This document shows, in pieces, positions 1 through 7,063 of a stretch of DNA of 13,045 nucleotides. A program made the translations under genes and the position numbers. Location of the stretch: positions 1 through 13,045 of the forward strand of contig CAZQVW010000055.1 of NCBI GenBank assembly GCA_964596865.1. The letters run 5' to 3'. This DNA comes from UBA6382 sp964596865 (GTDB taxonomy: Bacteria; Bacteroidota; Bacteroidia; Bacteroidales; Bacteroidaceae). Each line of letters starts with the position of its first letter. Positions within the stretch are counted from its first letter, which is position 1. The notes under the pieces were generated by a model. The model was not told the origin of the DNA and did no database searches. It saw only the letters and a program-made list of their open reading frames with translations.

Positions 1-211
1 ACTGTTAACGCAAACTATTACTGGATTTTTCAAATTTATCACGAACAAAAATTTTCATATTACGGAATTTATAGGCCACTTGCCACCGATTTTTAGCGCC
101 AATTCTAATAATTGTCTTCGCCTGCGATGCCACACAGATAGAAAGCGAGGGAGAAATTGCCGATGGTCGGTGGGAAATTACTAATTTTGCATTATATATA
201 ATATATCGCAT

Positions 212-244
212 ACCTTATATAATTGGTTACCCCACCTTATATAA
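212..244. repeat. 11-bp direct repeat, 22-bp period, upstream of the SGNH hydrolase
   Basis: The word ACCTTATATAA occurs at 212-222 and again at 234-244. The copies start exactly 22 bp apart, about two helical turns, so both would face the same side of the DNA. They lie 43-75 bp before the ATG at 287. This is the arrangement expected for a tandem activator or response-regulator site, but that role is inferred. The rest of 1-286 is AT-rich with no convincing gene and no TAnnTTTG element reading toward 287. Confidence 0.5.
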
Positions 245-286
245 ATATATCACACCATTATTCTCACAACAGAATTGATTAGAAAT

Positions 287-1078
287 ATGAAAAACGTTTT
301 CGCTTGCGCCATGGCTGTTGCTTGTGCCATTGCCCCTATCTCTATGCGCGCGCAAAAGCAGAGCACAAATCTCCCGCCGCTCAATCCCGCCCAAATAAAG
401 CATTTGTCTGATTCCATAATCAGTGCTTATGAGACGCGCCGCGCCCGCACAATGGATTGGCCTAGATTCAGTAGATATAAGAAGCAGAACGACACTCTCC
501 TGCTCGCCCAAAAGCAAACTAAGCAGAGGCCGGAAGCTGTATTGATGGGCAATTCCATCACAGAACTGTGGGTGGAACTGGATGCCGGTTGGCTGAAACA
601 GCATAATCTGGTGGGCCGCGGCATTAGTGGGCAGGTGAGCTCACAGATGCTGGTGCGCTTTCGCCGCGATGTGATTGACCTCAATCCCAAACGGGTGGTA
701 ATCCTATGCGGCATCAATGACATAGCCCTTAATCAGGGGCGCATCTCGGTGGAAAATATCATGGGCAATATCCAAAGCATGGTGGAATTGGCGCGTGTGC
801 ACAAAATTAAGCCTTATCTTTGTACCGCCACCCCCGCCGCCCGCATCGGTTGGCGCCCTGAGGTGAAAGACGCGCCCCAACAGATTGCCCAACTGAATAC
901 CCTCATTCGCGCTTACGCCCAAAAGGAGCGCATTCCGCTTATCGACTATTTTCCTCTGCTTGTAGACGCCGATGGCATCTCCATGAAGAAAGAATACACC
1001 CATGACGGCCTCCACCCCACGCTCCCCGGCTATAAGGTGATGGAAAAAGCCCTCTTGGAAGTACTGAAAATCAAGTAG
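287..1078 (+). CDS. Exported SGNH/GDSL-family hydrolase (esterase/acylhydrolase)
   Basis: A 263-residue protein of the SGNH hydrolase superfamily, serine esterases that remove acyl groups from carbohydrates or lipids. Residues 1 to about 22 form a signal peptide (Lys2, hydrophobic core, then MRAQ), without a lipobox cysteine, so the product is probably periplasmic or secreted. The SGNH blocks are in order: MGNSI with the predicted nucleophile Ser90; GRGISG with Gly115 as the block II glycine; CGIND with Asn144; and THDGLHP with Asp240 and His243 completing the triad. Length is normal for a single-domain member. The frame is open from a TTG at 275, but the ATG at 287 starts directly with the signal peptide and is preferred. 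No strong Shine-Dalgarno is visible. The substrate cannot be read from sequence; deacetylation of a glycan is plausible, and so are other esters. The gene stands alone, with 194 bp before the next gene. Confidence 0.9.
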   Translation: MKNVFACAMAVACAIAPISMRAQKQSTNLPPLNPAQIKHLSDSIISAYETRRARTMDWPRFSRYKKQNDTLLLAQKQTKQRPEAVLMGNSITELWVELDAGWLKQHNLVGRGISGQVSSQMLVRFRRDVIDLNPKRVVILCGINDIALNQGRISVENIMGNIQSMVELARVHKIKPYLCTATPAARIGWRPEVKDAPQQIAQLNTLIRAYAQKERIPLIDYFPLLVDADGISMKKEYTHDGLHPTLPGYKVMEKALLEVLKIK

Positions 1079-1240
1079 GGATGGCGGAAATTCGCAACCG
1101 CGGAAAAAGTCCTCATGCTTATGCTCTAAGAATACTGATTTGATTTAACACCGCTTAGTCTCGGGGTATAGAATATAGCCGATAGCGCCACCTAAGTACC
1201 GCAGAATTATTTGAATATCCGTGATTTCAAAACAAATTAG

Positions 1241-1248
1241 TATCTTTG
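1241..1248 (+). promoter_or_regulatory. Bacteroidota -7 promoter element before the kinase-like gene
   Basis: TATCTTTG matches the TAnnTTTG consensus of the Bacteroidota primary sigma factor. Transcription would start near 1255, leaving a leader of only about 18 nt before the ATG at 1273. No clear TTG is seen at the -33 position. The rest of 1079-1240 shows no gene and no strong hairpin terminator for the upstream hydrolase. Confidence 0.55.
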
Positions 1249-1264
1249 CAAAACAAAAAATAAT

Positions 1265-1270
1265 AAGGAG
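1265..1270 (+). promoter_or_regulatory. Shine-Dalgarno AAGGAG, unusually close to its start
   Basis: AAGGAG is a good Shine-Dalgarno match, but only 2 nt separate it from the ATG at 1273; 5-9 nt is usual. The ATG at 1277 is out of frame, so 1273 remains the best start. This is the strongest Shine-Dalgarno match in the window and sets the gene apart from its neighbours. Confidence 0.45.
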
Positions 1271-1272
1271 TA

Positions 1273-1953
1273 ATGTATGAAGCCGGTTCTAAACAATTAT
1301 CACAAGAAGATCATAGCGATAAAACTCCAATCAATAGCCTCTTGGCGTCAGCTGAATCTGTTGCACGAGGAGTGCTCGAATCAATTCAAGCGACTGCGGG
1401 AACAACGGCTTGCAAGGGAGTCCAAATCGCGCGTTTAGCTGATTGGGTCAAGCAAACGAATTGTTGGATATACTCTCCTGATGAGCTCGGCACATTTGAA
1501 GATCGCGGTTCAGAGAACGAAGTGTATCTTTCTGCATATAATGATATTGTGTATAAGCTCAATGATTTTCGTTATGCCGATGATAATCTTACCCCTTTCT
1601 TTGGGCGTGTCAAAGCACAAAACTTTTATTTCCCCGATTGCGTCTATACGCTTGTTGGCTTTGCGGAGAATAAACGTAATCAGATTTGTGCTGTAATTCA
1701 GCAGCCTTATATCATATCAAATCGTGAGGCTACGGAAGATGAAATCTCACACGAATTGGAAAAGCTCGGCTTTAAGGCCCAGTTGGAGGGCGAATACTTC
1801 ACTAATGGTATACATGACGTTTTTGATGCCACGCCAAATAATGTCCTTGTTGGTATTGATGGCAACCTCTGCTTCATTGATACGATTATATACAAGTCAG
1901 ACGATGCTAACGTGGAGACTTATCGCAGTCAATCGCCTTACTTTACGTCGTAA
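1273..1953 (+). CDS. Stand-alone polyvalent-protein-type kinase-fold protein
   Basis: A 226-residue protein with the layout of the kinase domain found in 'polyvalent proteins' of phages and conjugative elements (Kinase-PolyVal type; assigned from memory of the family pattern). Residues 79-84 (GSENEV) fit the nucleotide-binding loop. VYKL carries the candidate ATP lysine Lys95. FPDCVYTLVGF (120-130) and VIQQPYI (141-147) fit the strand and hinge before the C-lobe. DATPNN gives a catalytic-loop Asp185 and Asn190, and FIDTII gives the metal-binding Asp203. The Asp-to-Asn spacing of 5 and Asn-to-Asp spacing of 13 equal those of classical protein kinases (166/171/184 in PKA). The alphaC glutamate is not obvious. 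The N-terminal 70 residues are unassigned. There is no signal peptide or membrane segment, so it is probably cytoplasmic. Codons lean more to A/T than in dnaX downstream, which suggests acquisition. Active kinase, toxin-like modifier or remnant cannot be told apart here. Confidence 0.72.
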   Translation: MYEAGSKQLSQEDHSDKTPINSLLASAESVARGVLESIQATAGTTACKGVQIARLADWVKQTNCWIYSPDELGTFEDRGSENEVYLSAYNDIVYKLNDFRYADDNLTPFFGRVKAQNFYFPDCVYTLVGFAENKRNQICAVIQQPYIISNREATEDEISHELEKLGFKAQLEGEYFTNGIHDVFDATPNNVLVGIDGNLCFIDTIIYKSDDANVETYRSQSPYFTS

Positions 1954-2044
1954 ATTTGGTGCTTCACCCTACAACCGAGATACCAGAATCATGCGATGTG
2001 CCTATAATTTCTACCTTGTAACTGACTGAAATATTAATATTACG

Positions 2045-4207
2045 ATGGATAACTTTATTGTCTCTGCCAGAAAATATCGGCCACAACGTTTTGAAGATGT
2101 GGTGGGTCAGCAATCTATCGCCAACACGCTAAAATTAGCTATCCGCAATCATAAACTGGCATCGGCCTACCTCTTTTGCGGTCCGCGCGGTGTGGGCAAG
2201 ACCACATGCGCGCGCATCTTTGCCAAGACCATCAATTGCCAAAACCTTCAGCCCGATGGCGAGGCTTGCAACGAGTGCGAAAGTTGCCGCAGTTTCAATG
2301 AACAGCGCTCTGTAAATATCCAGGAGCTTAACGCCGCTGCCAACAACTCGGTGGAGGACATCCGCGCCATTATCGACCAAGTAAGAATTCCGCCCCAGTT
2401 GGGAAAATACAAGGTGATCATTTTGGACGAGGTGCACATGCTGTCGCAGGCGGCCGGCAACGCCCTGCTCAAAACTCTGGAGGAGCCGCCATCGTATGTT
2501 ATCTTCATCCTCGCCACTACAGAGAAGCAAAAGATTATGCCCACCATTCTGAGTAGGTGTCAAATCTTTGATTTCAATCGTATGGAGATTGCCGACATCG
2601 TGGGCAACCTAAAGAGCGTGGCCGAAAAGGAGGGAATAAAATATGAGGACGCCGCCCTAAACATTATTGCCGAGAAAGCCGATGGTGGTATGAGGGACGC
2701 CCTCTCTATCTTCGACCAAGTAAGCAACTATTCCGAGGGGAATATTACCTATCAAAGTGTACTGGAATGTATCAACGCGCTGGATACGGACTACTACTTC
2801 AAAATCACGAATATGCTGGTGAATCACGAGGTGGTGGAGGCGATGGTATTGTTCAATGACGTGGTGAACAAGGGGTTCAACGGAGGTGTATTCATTGGTG
2901 GGCTTGCTTCCCACTTGCGCAACGTGATGATGGCGAAAGACCCCGCCACAATTCCTCTGCTCAACACGGGCGATGATATGCGTAAGCGGTATCAAGAGCA
3001 ATCCAAGCAGTGCCCGTTGAATTTCCTCTACTACGCCATCCGTGTTTGCGACCGCTGCGCCAACGACTACCGCACATCTTATAATAAGCGCCTTTCCGTG
3101 GAGATTGCCCTCATACAGGTGGCGCAATATGAGGCCCCGCAAAGTGGTGGGCAGACCAATGGTGGCGGTGGCGCCAAGAAAACTGTTTCTTCGGCGGGCG
3201 ATGATGATTCCGGCGGTGGTGGGCTTGGCCCTACACAGACATTAAAACCGCTATTCAAGCATACTCAACCGGCTAATAACGCTGCCGGTGCTGCTCGCCC
3301 CAATCATTCTGCTCCAGCCGGGGCTACGCCTAATTATAATGCGGCTTCTGCTAATCCCGCAGCGGCAAATTCTAATTCTACTGGTGTTGCTGCAAATCCT
3401 GCAGGGGCAACGCCTAATCCTATTGGGGGTAATACAAATCCCGCAGGAGGTAATATTGCCTCTCGCCCAAATACGGCTCCGCATATCCTCAATCGCGGTG
3501 GCGGTCTGCTCAAACAAGCATTGGCAAACGCGAGGGCACATGTGACTACCGAGGGCACACCTGCCACTGGTGTCGCCCTGTCTTCTTCTGCCCACACTAC
3601 CGGTGCGCCGAATGCAGCTACCGCTCAATCTCCGGTCGCTACCACTGCGGCTGGAACGCCAAATGCCGTTCAAGTACTCATGGAGCGCTTGCATAATGGC
3701 ACTCTCTTAACCGCAATAAAGGAAGAAGAACAGATTACAGAGGACGATAACGAGCGCGACGCCATGCCCGCCGATATGGATGACGGTGATTCCGGAGACA
3801 ATAGCGCCAATGATTCTGATAATGCCCAAGCCATCGATTCTGCGCCTATGTTTACTGACAATCAACTGCGTAAACAATGGGATGACATCGTTCTCAACAT
3901 TCGCGCCCTCGATCCCCCAATGGCGGGAAAAATGGCTGCGATGCCGGTGCGCGTGGAAGATGGACATACCGCCCACGTGGAATTGCATACCGAGCTGGCT
4001 TTGCCGTCTTTCCGCCCGTATATCCCGTTTATTGAGCAGTTTTTGCAACTTCGATTCCACGACCCCGAAATTCACGTGGTCACCTCTATATTGCCGCCTG
4101 AATTGGTGAGCATTATCACCGACCCCCAGTTACTTCTCAAAAAGATGCGCTCCGAAAACCCCGATTTCGCAGCCGCCGTAGACAAGCTGGGGCTAAAAAT
4201 CAAGTAG
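2045..4207 (+). CDS. dnaX: DNA polymerase III subunit gamma/tau
   Basis: The clamp-loader ATPase subunit of the replicative polymerase holoenzyme, 720 residues. The AAA+ module occupies residues 1 to about 360: Walker A GPRGVGKTT at 46-54; four zinc-ligand cysteines Cys65, Cys75, Cys78 and Cys81; Walker B LDEVH with Asp128 and Glu129; and the SRC arginine-finger motif at 170-172. Residues 363-602 are a low-complexity linker rich in Gly, Asn, Pro, Ala and Thr with repeated NPAG-like words. It ends in an acidic stretch and is interrupted by two short helix-like segments, near 480-500 and 545-562. Residues 603-720 form a folded C-terminal domain (from FTDNQLRKQW), the expected tau-like region. 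I saw no A-AAA-AAG slippery site in the linker, so a frameshifted gamma form is not supported. The gene starts 91 bp after the kinase-like gene with no clear TAnnTTTG of its own, and it converges on gdhA. Confidence 0.97.
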   Translation: MDNFIVSARKYRPQRFEDVVGQQSIANTLKLAIRNHKLASAYLFCGPRGVGKTTCARIFAKTINCQNLQPDGEACNECESCRSFNEQRSVNIQELNAAANNSVEDIRAIIDQVRIPPQLGKYKVIILDEVHMLSQAAGNALLKTLEEPPSYVIFILATTEKQKIMPTILSRCQIFDFNRMEIADIVGNLKSVAEKEGIKYEDAALNIIAEKADGGMRDALSIFDQVSNYSEGNITYQSVLECINALDTDYYFKITNMLVNHEVVEAMVLFNDVVNKGFNGGVFIGGLASHLRNVMMAKDPATIPLLNTGDDMRKRYQEQSKQCPLNFLYYAIRVCDRCANDYRTSYNKRLSVEIALIQVAQYEAPQSGGQTNGGGGAKKTVSSAGDDDSGGGGLGPTQTLKPLFKHTQPANNAAGAARPNHSAPAGATPNYNAASANPAAANSNSTGVAANPAGATPNPIGGNTNPAGGNIASRPNTAPHILNRGGGLLKQALANARAHVTTEGTPATGVALSSSAHTTGAPNAATAQSPVATTAAGTPNAVQVLMERLHNGTLLTAIKEEEQITEDDNERDAMPADMDDGDSGDNSANDSDNAQAIDSAPMFTDNQLRKQWDDIVLNIRALDPPMAGKMAAMPVRVEDGHTAHVELHTELALPSFRPYIPFIEQFLQLRFHDPEIHVVTSILPPELVSIITDPQLLLKKMRSENPDFAAAVDKLGLKIK

Positions 4208-4258
4208 AAAAATCAAATTATTAGTGCGAAAAATGTCTTTGTGGGCGCGCAAAGCATG

Positions 4259-4425
4259 AATTAAGCCGATAGGAGCAGGTTTTATACTCGCCAGCAAAAT
4301 TGCAGAATAGTATTCTGTATTTCACATCGGCACACGTGTGTGAAATTTGATGCTCGCGTGTAAAATTTAGCGCACGCATGTAAAATTTGCGGACAGGTAT
4401 AAAACCTACTCCTACCGGTTTAATT
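4259..4425. repeat. 167-bp intergenic element: 29-bp inverted repeat enclosing 20-bp tandem repeats
   Basis: The arms at 4259-4287 and 4397-4425 are reverse complements at 26 of 29 positions, and one of the three differences would be a G-U pair in RNA. Inside lie three copies of a degenerate 20-bp unit, with TGAAATTT at 4341 and TAAAATTT at 4361 and 4381, plus the perfect palindrome CACACGTGTG at 4331-4340. The element fills most of the gap between the converging dnaX and gdhA genes, so a long cruciform or hairpin there could end transcription from both sides. That role is inferred. It has no coding capacity and no transposase. Confidence 0.75.
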
Positions 4426-4465
4426 AATAATTACAATCAATTCAACGTTTTTTTGCGACTTCAGA

Positions 4466-5803
4466 TTAGATTGGCCCCTGCGCAACCATTGCTTTGGCCA
4501 CTTTCATGAAACCGGCGATGTTGGCGCCTTTCACATAATTGATATAACCGTCTTGCTCGCGGCCGTAGGCAACGCATTGGTCGTGGATGGAGGCCATAAT
4601 GTGGTGGAGACGCTGGTCTACCTCCTCGGCAGTCCACGAGAGGTGCATGGCATTCTGGCTCATCTCCAGCCCACTGGTGGCCACGCCGCCTGCGTTTACG
4701 GCCTTGCCGGGAGCGAAGAGCATTTTGTTCTTCAGGAACAGTTGGGTAGCGCCCTCGGTGCATCCCATGTTGCTCACTTCGGCCACGCAGAGGGTATGAT
4801 TGTCAATAAGCAGCTGCGCATCTTGGGGCGACACCTCGTTTTGCGTGGCGCAAGGCAGAGCGATGTCTACTTTCTGCTCCCACGGTTTGCGATTGGCGTA
4901 GAATGTGGCCTCGGGGTAGCGCTCGGCATAGGGAGCCACGATGTCTTGTCCGCTTTGGCGGAGCTCAAGCATATAATCAATCTTGTCGCCGCTTACACCA
5001 GTGGGATCGTAGATATAACCATCGGGGCCGGAGAGCGTTACCACCTTGGCTCCCAGTTGTGTGGCCTTAGTAACTGCGCCCCAAGCCACGTTGCCAAACC
5101 CACTGACGGCTACTGTCTTGCCCTTGATGTCGATATTGTTGTCTTTGAGCATCTGGTTCACAAAATAGAGGGCACCAAAGCCGGTGGCTTCGGGCCGGAG
5201 GATAGAACCGCCGAACTCCAGCCCCTTACCGGTGAACGTGCCTGTGTGTTCGCGCTTGAGTTTCTTGTACATACCGAACAGATAGCCCACTTCGCGGCCG
5301 CCGACGCCAATATCACCGGCAGGAATGTCCTGATCGGGGCCGAGGCTGCGCCAAAGCTCCAGCATAAACGCCTGGCAGAAGCGGCGGATTTCGCTATCGC
5401 TTTTGCCGCGCGGCGAAAAATCGCTACCGCCTTTTGCTCCGCCCATCGGGAGGGTGGTGAGGGCGTTCTTAAAGGTTTGTTCAAAGCCGAGGAATTTCAG
5501 AATGCTGAGGTTTACGGAAGCATGGAAGCGCAAACCGCCCTTATATGGGCCGATGGCGTTATTAAACTGGACGCGCCAACCACGGTTTACCTGCAACTGG
5601 TGGTTATCGTCTTCCCATACTACACGGAAGGCCACAATCCTATCGGGCTCCACCAGTCGCTCCACGATTTTGTTCTTCTCAAATTCGGGGTGCTTGTTAT
5701 ACTCGTCTTCGATTGAGAGTAGCACCTCCCTTACGGCCTGCAGAAACTCCGGTTCGCCCGGATGACGGGCTTCCAGATCGGTCATAATTTGTTTTGTGTT
5801 CAT
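4466..5803 (-). CDS. gdhA: Glutamate dehydrogenase, probably NADP-specific
   Basis: A 445-residue hexameric class I glutamate dehydrogenase, which converts 2-oxoglutarate and ammonium to glutamate with a reduced nicotinamide cofactor in the cytoplasm. The substrate domain carries PMGGAKGG with the catalytic Lys124, and PAGDIGVGG with the conserved acid Asp164. ATGFGALYF leads into the cofactor domain, where SGFGNVAWG (234-242) is the dinucleotide-binding turn. The loop after the second strand reads TLSGPDG, with no acid at the position that usually marks NAD preference. NADP use is therefore likely but not proven. The length is exactly that usual for the family. ATG at 5803 is the start; no Shine-Dalgarno precedes it, and the sequence upstream is A-rich. 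It is transcribed alone from a promoter near 5952-5981, through a leader containing hairpins, and ends facing dnaX. A 387-codon open frame on the opposite strand is a shadow of this gene. Confidence 0.96.
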   Translation of the reverse strand: MNTKQIMTDLEARHPGEPEFLQAVREVLLSIEDEYNKHPEFEKNKIVERLVEPDRIVAFRVVWEDDNHQLQVNRGWRVQFNNAIGPYKGGLRFHASVNLSILKFLGFEQTFKNALTTLPMGGAKGGSDFSPRGKSDSEIRRFCQAFMLELWRSLGPDQDIPAGDIGVGGREVGYLFGMYKKLKREHTGTFTGKGLEFGGSILRPEATGFGALYFVNQMLKDNNIDIKGKTVAVSGFGNVAWGAVTKATQLGAKVVTLSGPDGYIYDPTGVSGDKIDYMLELRQSGQDIVAPYAERYPEATFYANRKPWEQKVDIALPCATQNEVSPQDAQLLIDNHTLCVAEVSNMGCTEGATQLFLKNKMLFAPGKAVNAGGVATSGLEMSQNAMHLSWTAEEVDQRLHHIMASIHDQCVAYGREQDGYINYVKGANIAGFMKVAKAMVAQGPI

Positions 5804-5948
5804 AGTGCTTGAGATTTTAGTCTGGGGAGCAAGGCCGCTCCCCGTTTATCATCTTATTAAAAAGGTATTGTGTAAATTAACAATGTCTCAACGTTTGTTT
5901 AAGCGGTCGTGCCGCTTATTCGCGCTGTCTCTATGTTGTTGGAGCGCG
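5804..5948 (-). promoter_or_regulatory. gdhA 5' leader with three inverted repeats
   Basis: If transcription starts near 5946, gdhA has a leader of about 140 nt. It contains GGGGAGC/GCTCCCC at 5824-5830 and 5837-5843 with a 6-nt loop, ending 20 nt before the ATG. A second hairpin, TAAGCGG/CCGCTTA, lies at 5900-5906 and 5912-5918 with a 5-nt loop. A third inverted repeat, CGCGCT/AGCGCG at 5921-5926 and 5943-5948, overlaps the predicted start point. I recognise no known riboswitch. A role in controlling gdhA is inferred only from the position. Confidence 0.4.
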
Positions 5949-5951
5949 GTG

Positions 5952-5981
5952 CAAATGTAGTGTTTTCCGCATTACCTGCAA
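5952..5981 (-). promoter_or_regulatory. Promoter of gdhA (Bacteroidota -33/-7 type)
   Basis: On the minus strand TACATTTG at 5959-5952 matches the TAnnTTTG -7 element. A TTG at 5981-5979 lies 19 bp upstream, the usual spacing for the -33 element. The start would be near 5946. This is the best-formed promoter in the window. Confidence 0.65.
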
Positions 5982-6236
5982 GGAATTCACCCCCAAAAAC
6001 AATAATTCCCCCAAAAATAATTGCTTATCTTTGGAGGAATTTGTTGTTAAGGGAAATTCGCCGAAAAAAGAGGGAAATCTCTTAGTTCCGTTTTTAGTCT
6101 ATTCGGGTTCGGATTTAGTAATTATAATCAATGTGTGGGCCAATCCCGATTTTGTATATGCAGAATTCCGATTCCGCTTGCGAGAGCATCAATTATGCCC
6201 GCGCGGGTGTTTGGATTCTGCGCTCTTTTAGGAATC
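5982..6236. other. Intergenic region between gdhA and rubrerythrin
   Basis: No gene is supported here. Two similar C/A-rich stretches (CCCCCAAAAA-like) lie at 5990-5999 and about 6008-6017. TATCTTTG at 6026-6033 (+) matches a -7 element but leads to no convincing reading frame. Just past the rubrerythrin stop, GCAGAAT(T)CC near 6160-6169 and GGATTCTGC at 6213-6221 form an inverted repeat enclosing the palindrome CCCGCGCGGG (6198-6207). This could fold the 3' end of the rubrerythrin transcript, but there is no terminal U run. Confidence 0.4.
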
Positions 6237-6785
6237 TTATTCGCCGAAATAGCGCTTCAACAATCCGGCGAAACCGCAACCGTGGCGGGCTTCATCGCGG
6301 GCCATCTCGTGGACGGTATCGTGGATAGCGTCTAAATTCAACTGTTTAGCACGCTTGGCGATACGGGTCTTGTCTTCGCATGCACCGGCCTCGGCAGCAG
6401 CGCGCTTTTCCAAGTTTGTTTTGGTGTCCCAAACGATGTCGCCCAGCAATTCAGCGAATTTGGCAGCATGCTCGGCCTCTTCCCACGCATAGCGCTTGAA
6501 GGCTTCTGCGATTTCGGGGTAGCCTTCGCGGTCTGCCTGCCTCGACATGGCCAAATACATGCCCACTTCCGAGCATTCGCCCTGGAAATGCGCGTTAAGG
6601 TCCTTTATCATCTCATCATCGCAGCCCTTGGCCACTCCCAGAGTGTGCTCACTGGCATAATTGACCTGGCCTTCCACCAGTTCTTTGAACTTGGAGGCGG
6701 GCACACCGCACTGGGGGCATTTCTCGGGGGGCGTGGGGCCTTCGTGTACATATCCGCACACGGTACAGATCCATTTCTTGTTCAT
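6237..6785 (-). CDS. rbr: Rubrerythrin with N-terminal rubredoxin domain (peroxidase)
   Basis: A 182-residue non-haem iron protein that reduces hydrogen peroxide to water in the cytoplasm of anaerobes, taking electrons from NAD(P)H through redox partners. Residues 1-37 are a rubredoxin-like domain with Cys7, Cys10, Cys23 and Cys26 as iron ligands. Residues about 42-182 form the ferritin-like four-helix domain, with diiron ligands expected among Glu70, Glu73, Glu103 and His106 (EEAEH), Glu160 (HEMARDE) and His168 (ARHG). The domain order is the reverse of classical rubrerythrin, as in the 'reverse' rubrerythrins of clostridia and Bacteroidales. The length suits one rubredoxin plus one diiron domain. 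It has no signal peptide. ATG at 6785 has no clear Shine-Dalgarno. The gene is probably monocistronic, from a promoter at 6868-6875. I saw no obvious PerR- or OxyR-type operator. Confidence 0.95.
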   Translation of the reverse strand: MNKKWICTVCGYVHEGPTPPEKCPQCGVPASKFKELVEGQVNYASEHTLGVAKGCDDEMIKDLNAHFQGECSEVGMYLAMSRQADREGYPEIAEAFKRYAWEEAEHAAKFAELLGDIVWDTKTNLEKRAAAEAGACEDKTRIAKRAKQLNLDAIHDTVHEMARDEARHGCGFAGLLKRYFGE

Positions 6786-6867
6786 AATAGTAGTGTGTTA
6801 GAGGTTAGTGATAGGTTATTATCTCATCATAGGTGAGCCACATCAGATTTGGCGTCTCCTATGTTGG

Positions 6868-6875
6868 CAAAGGTA
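6868..6875 (-). promoter_or_regulatory. -7 promoter element for rubrerythrin
   Basis: On the minus strand TACCTTTG at 6875-6868 matches TAnnTTTG and would give a leader of about 75 nt. No TTG sits at the expected -33 site. Instead a short palindrome, GCCAG-TG-CTGGC (6894-6905), covers that region and may be an operator; that part is inference. Confidence 0.5.
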
Positions 6876-7063
6876 AGCATTATTTTTTAGCCAGCCAGTG
6901 CTGGCGGGAATAAAATGCGATGAAAACAGGAAATCAATGCTCTTAATTTTTCTTACTCGTCCTGCCAAATGAAATTTTGAGCTTCCCAAATTGCGTTTTA
7001 GAGCTCCTAAACGGATTTCTTTCCGAGCAAAGGTGAATGTCATCACTTTTGGAGGAATTTTTC
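6876..7063. other. Gene-free stretch before the 22-bp repeat element
   Basis: I see no supported gene. Degenerate words beginning GAGC (GAGCTTCCCAAA at 6979, GAGCTCCTAAA at 7001, GAGCAAAGG at 7025) recur at 22-24 bp spacing. That is close to the period of the tandem repeats that follow, so this may be a decayed extension of the same element. Open frames on the minus strand through here are short and not protein-like. Confidence 0.3.

Noticed and set aside
5..211. 68-codon open frame on the minus strand at the left edge
   Set aside because: Its composition is not protein-like, it has no ribosome binding site, and no motif is recognised. It is probably AT-rich non-coding DNA.
3127..3850. Programmed frameshift in dnaX producing a gamma form
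   Set aside because: No A-AAA-AAG-type slippery heptamer was found in the linker region where it would be needed.
4553..5716. 387-codon open frame on the plus strand
   Set aside because: It lies entirely antisense to gdhA, whose protein has every family motif. Its translation shows no domain or plausible start region, so it is a codon-bias shadow.
6031..6231. 66-codon open frame on the plus strand in the gdhA-rbr gap
   Set aside because: It would start with a TTG that overlaps the candidate -7 element itself, so it could not be in the transcript. No motif is visible.
6030..7060. 13-bp word TTTGGAGGAATTT shared at 6030-6042 and 7048-7060
   Set aside because: About one repeat of this length is expected by chance in 13 kb. 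The flanks do not match.
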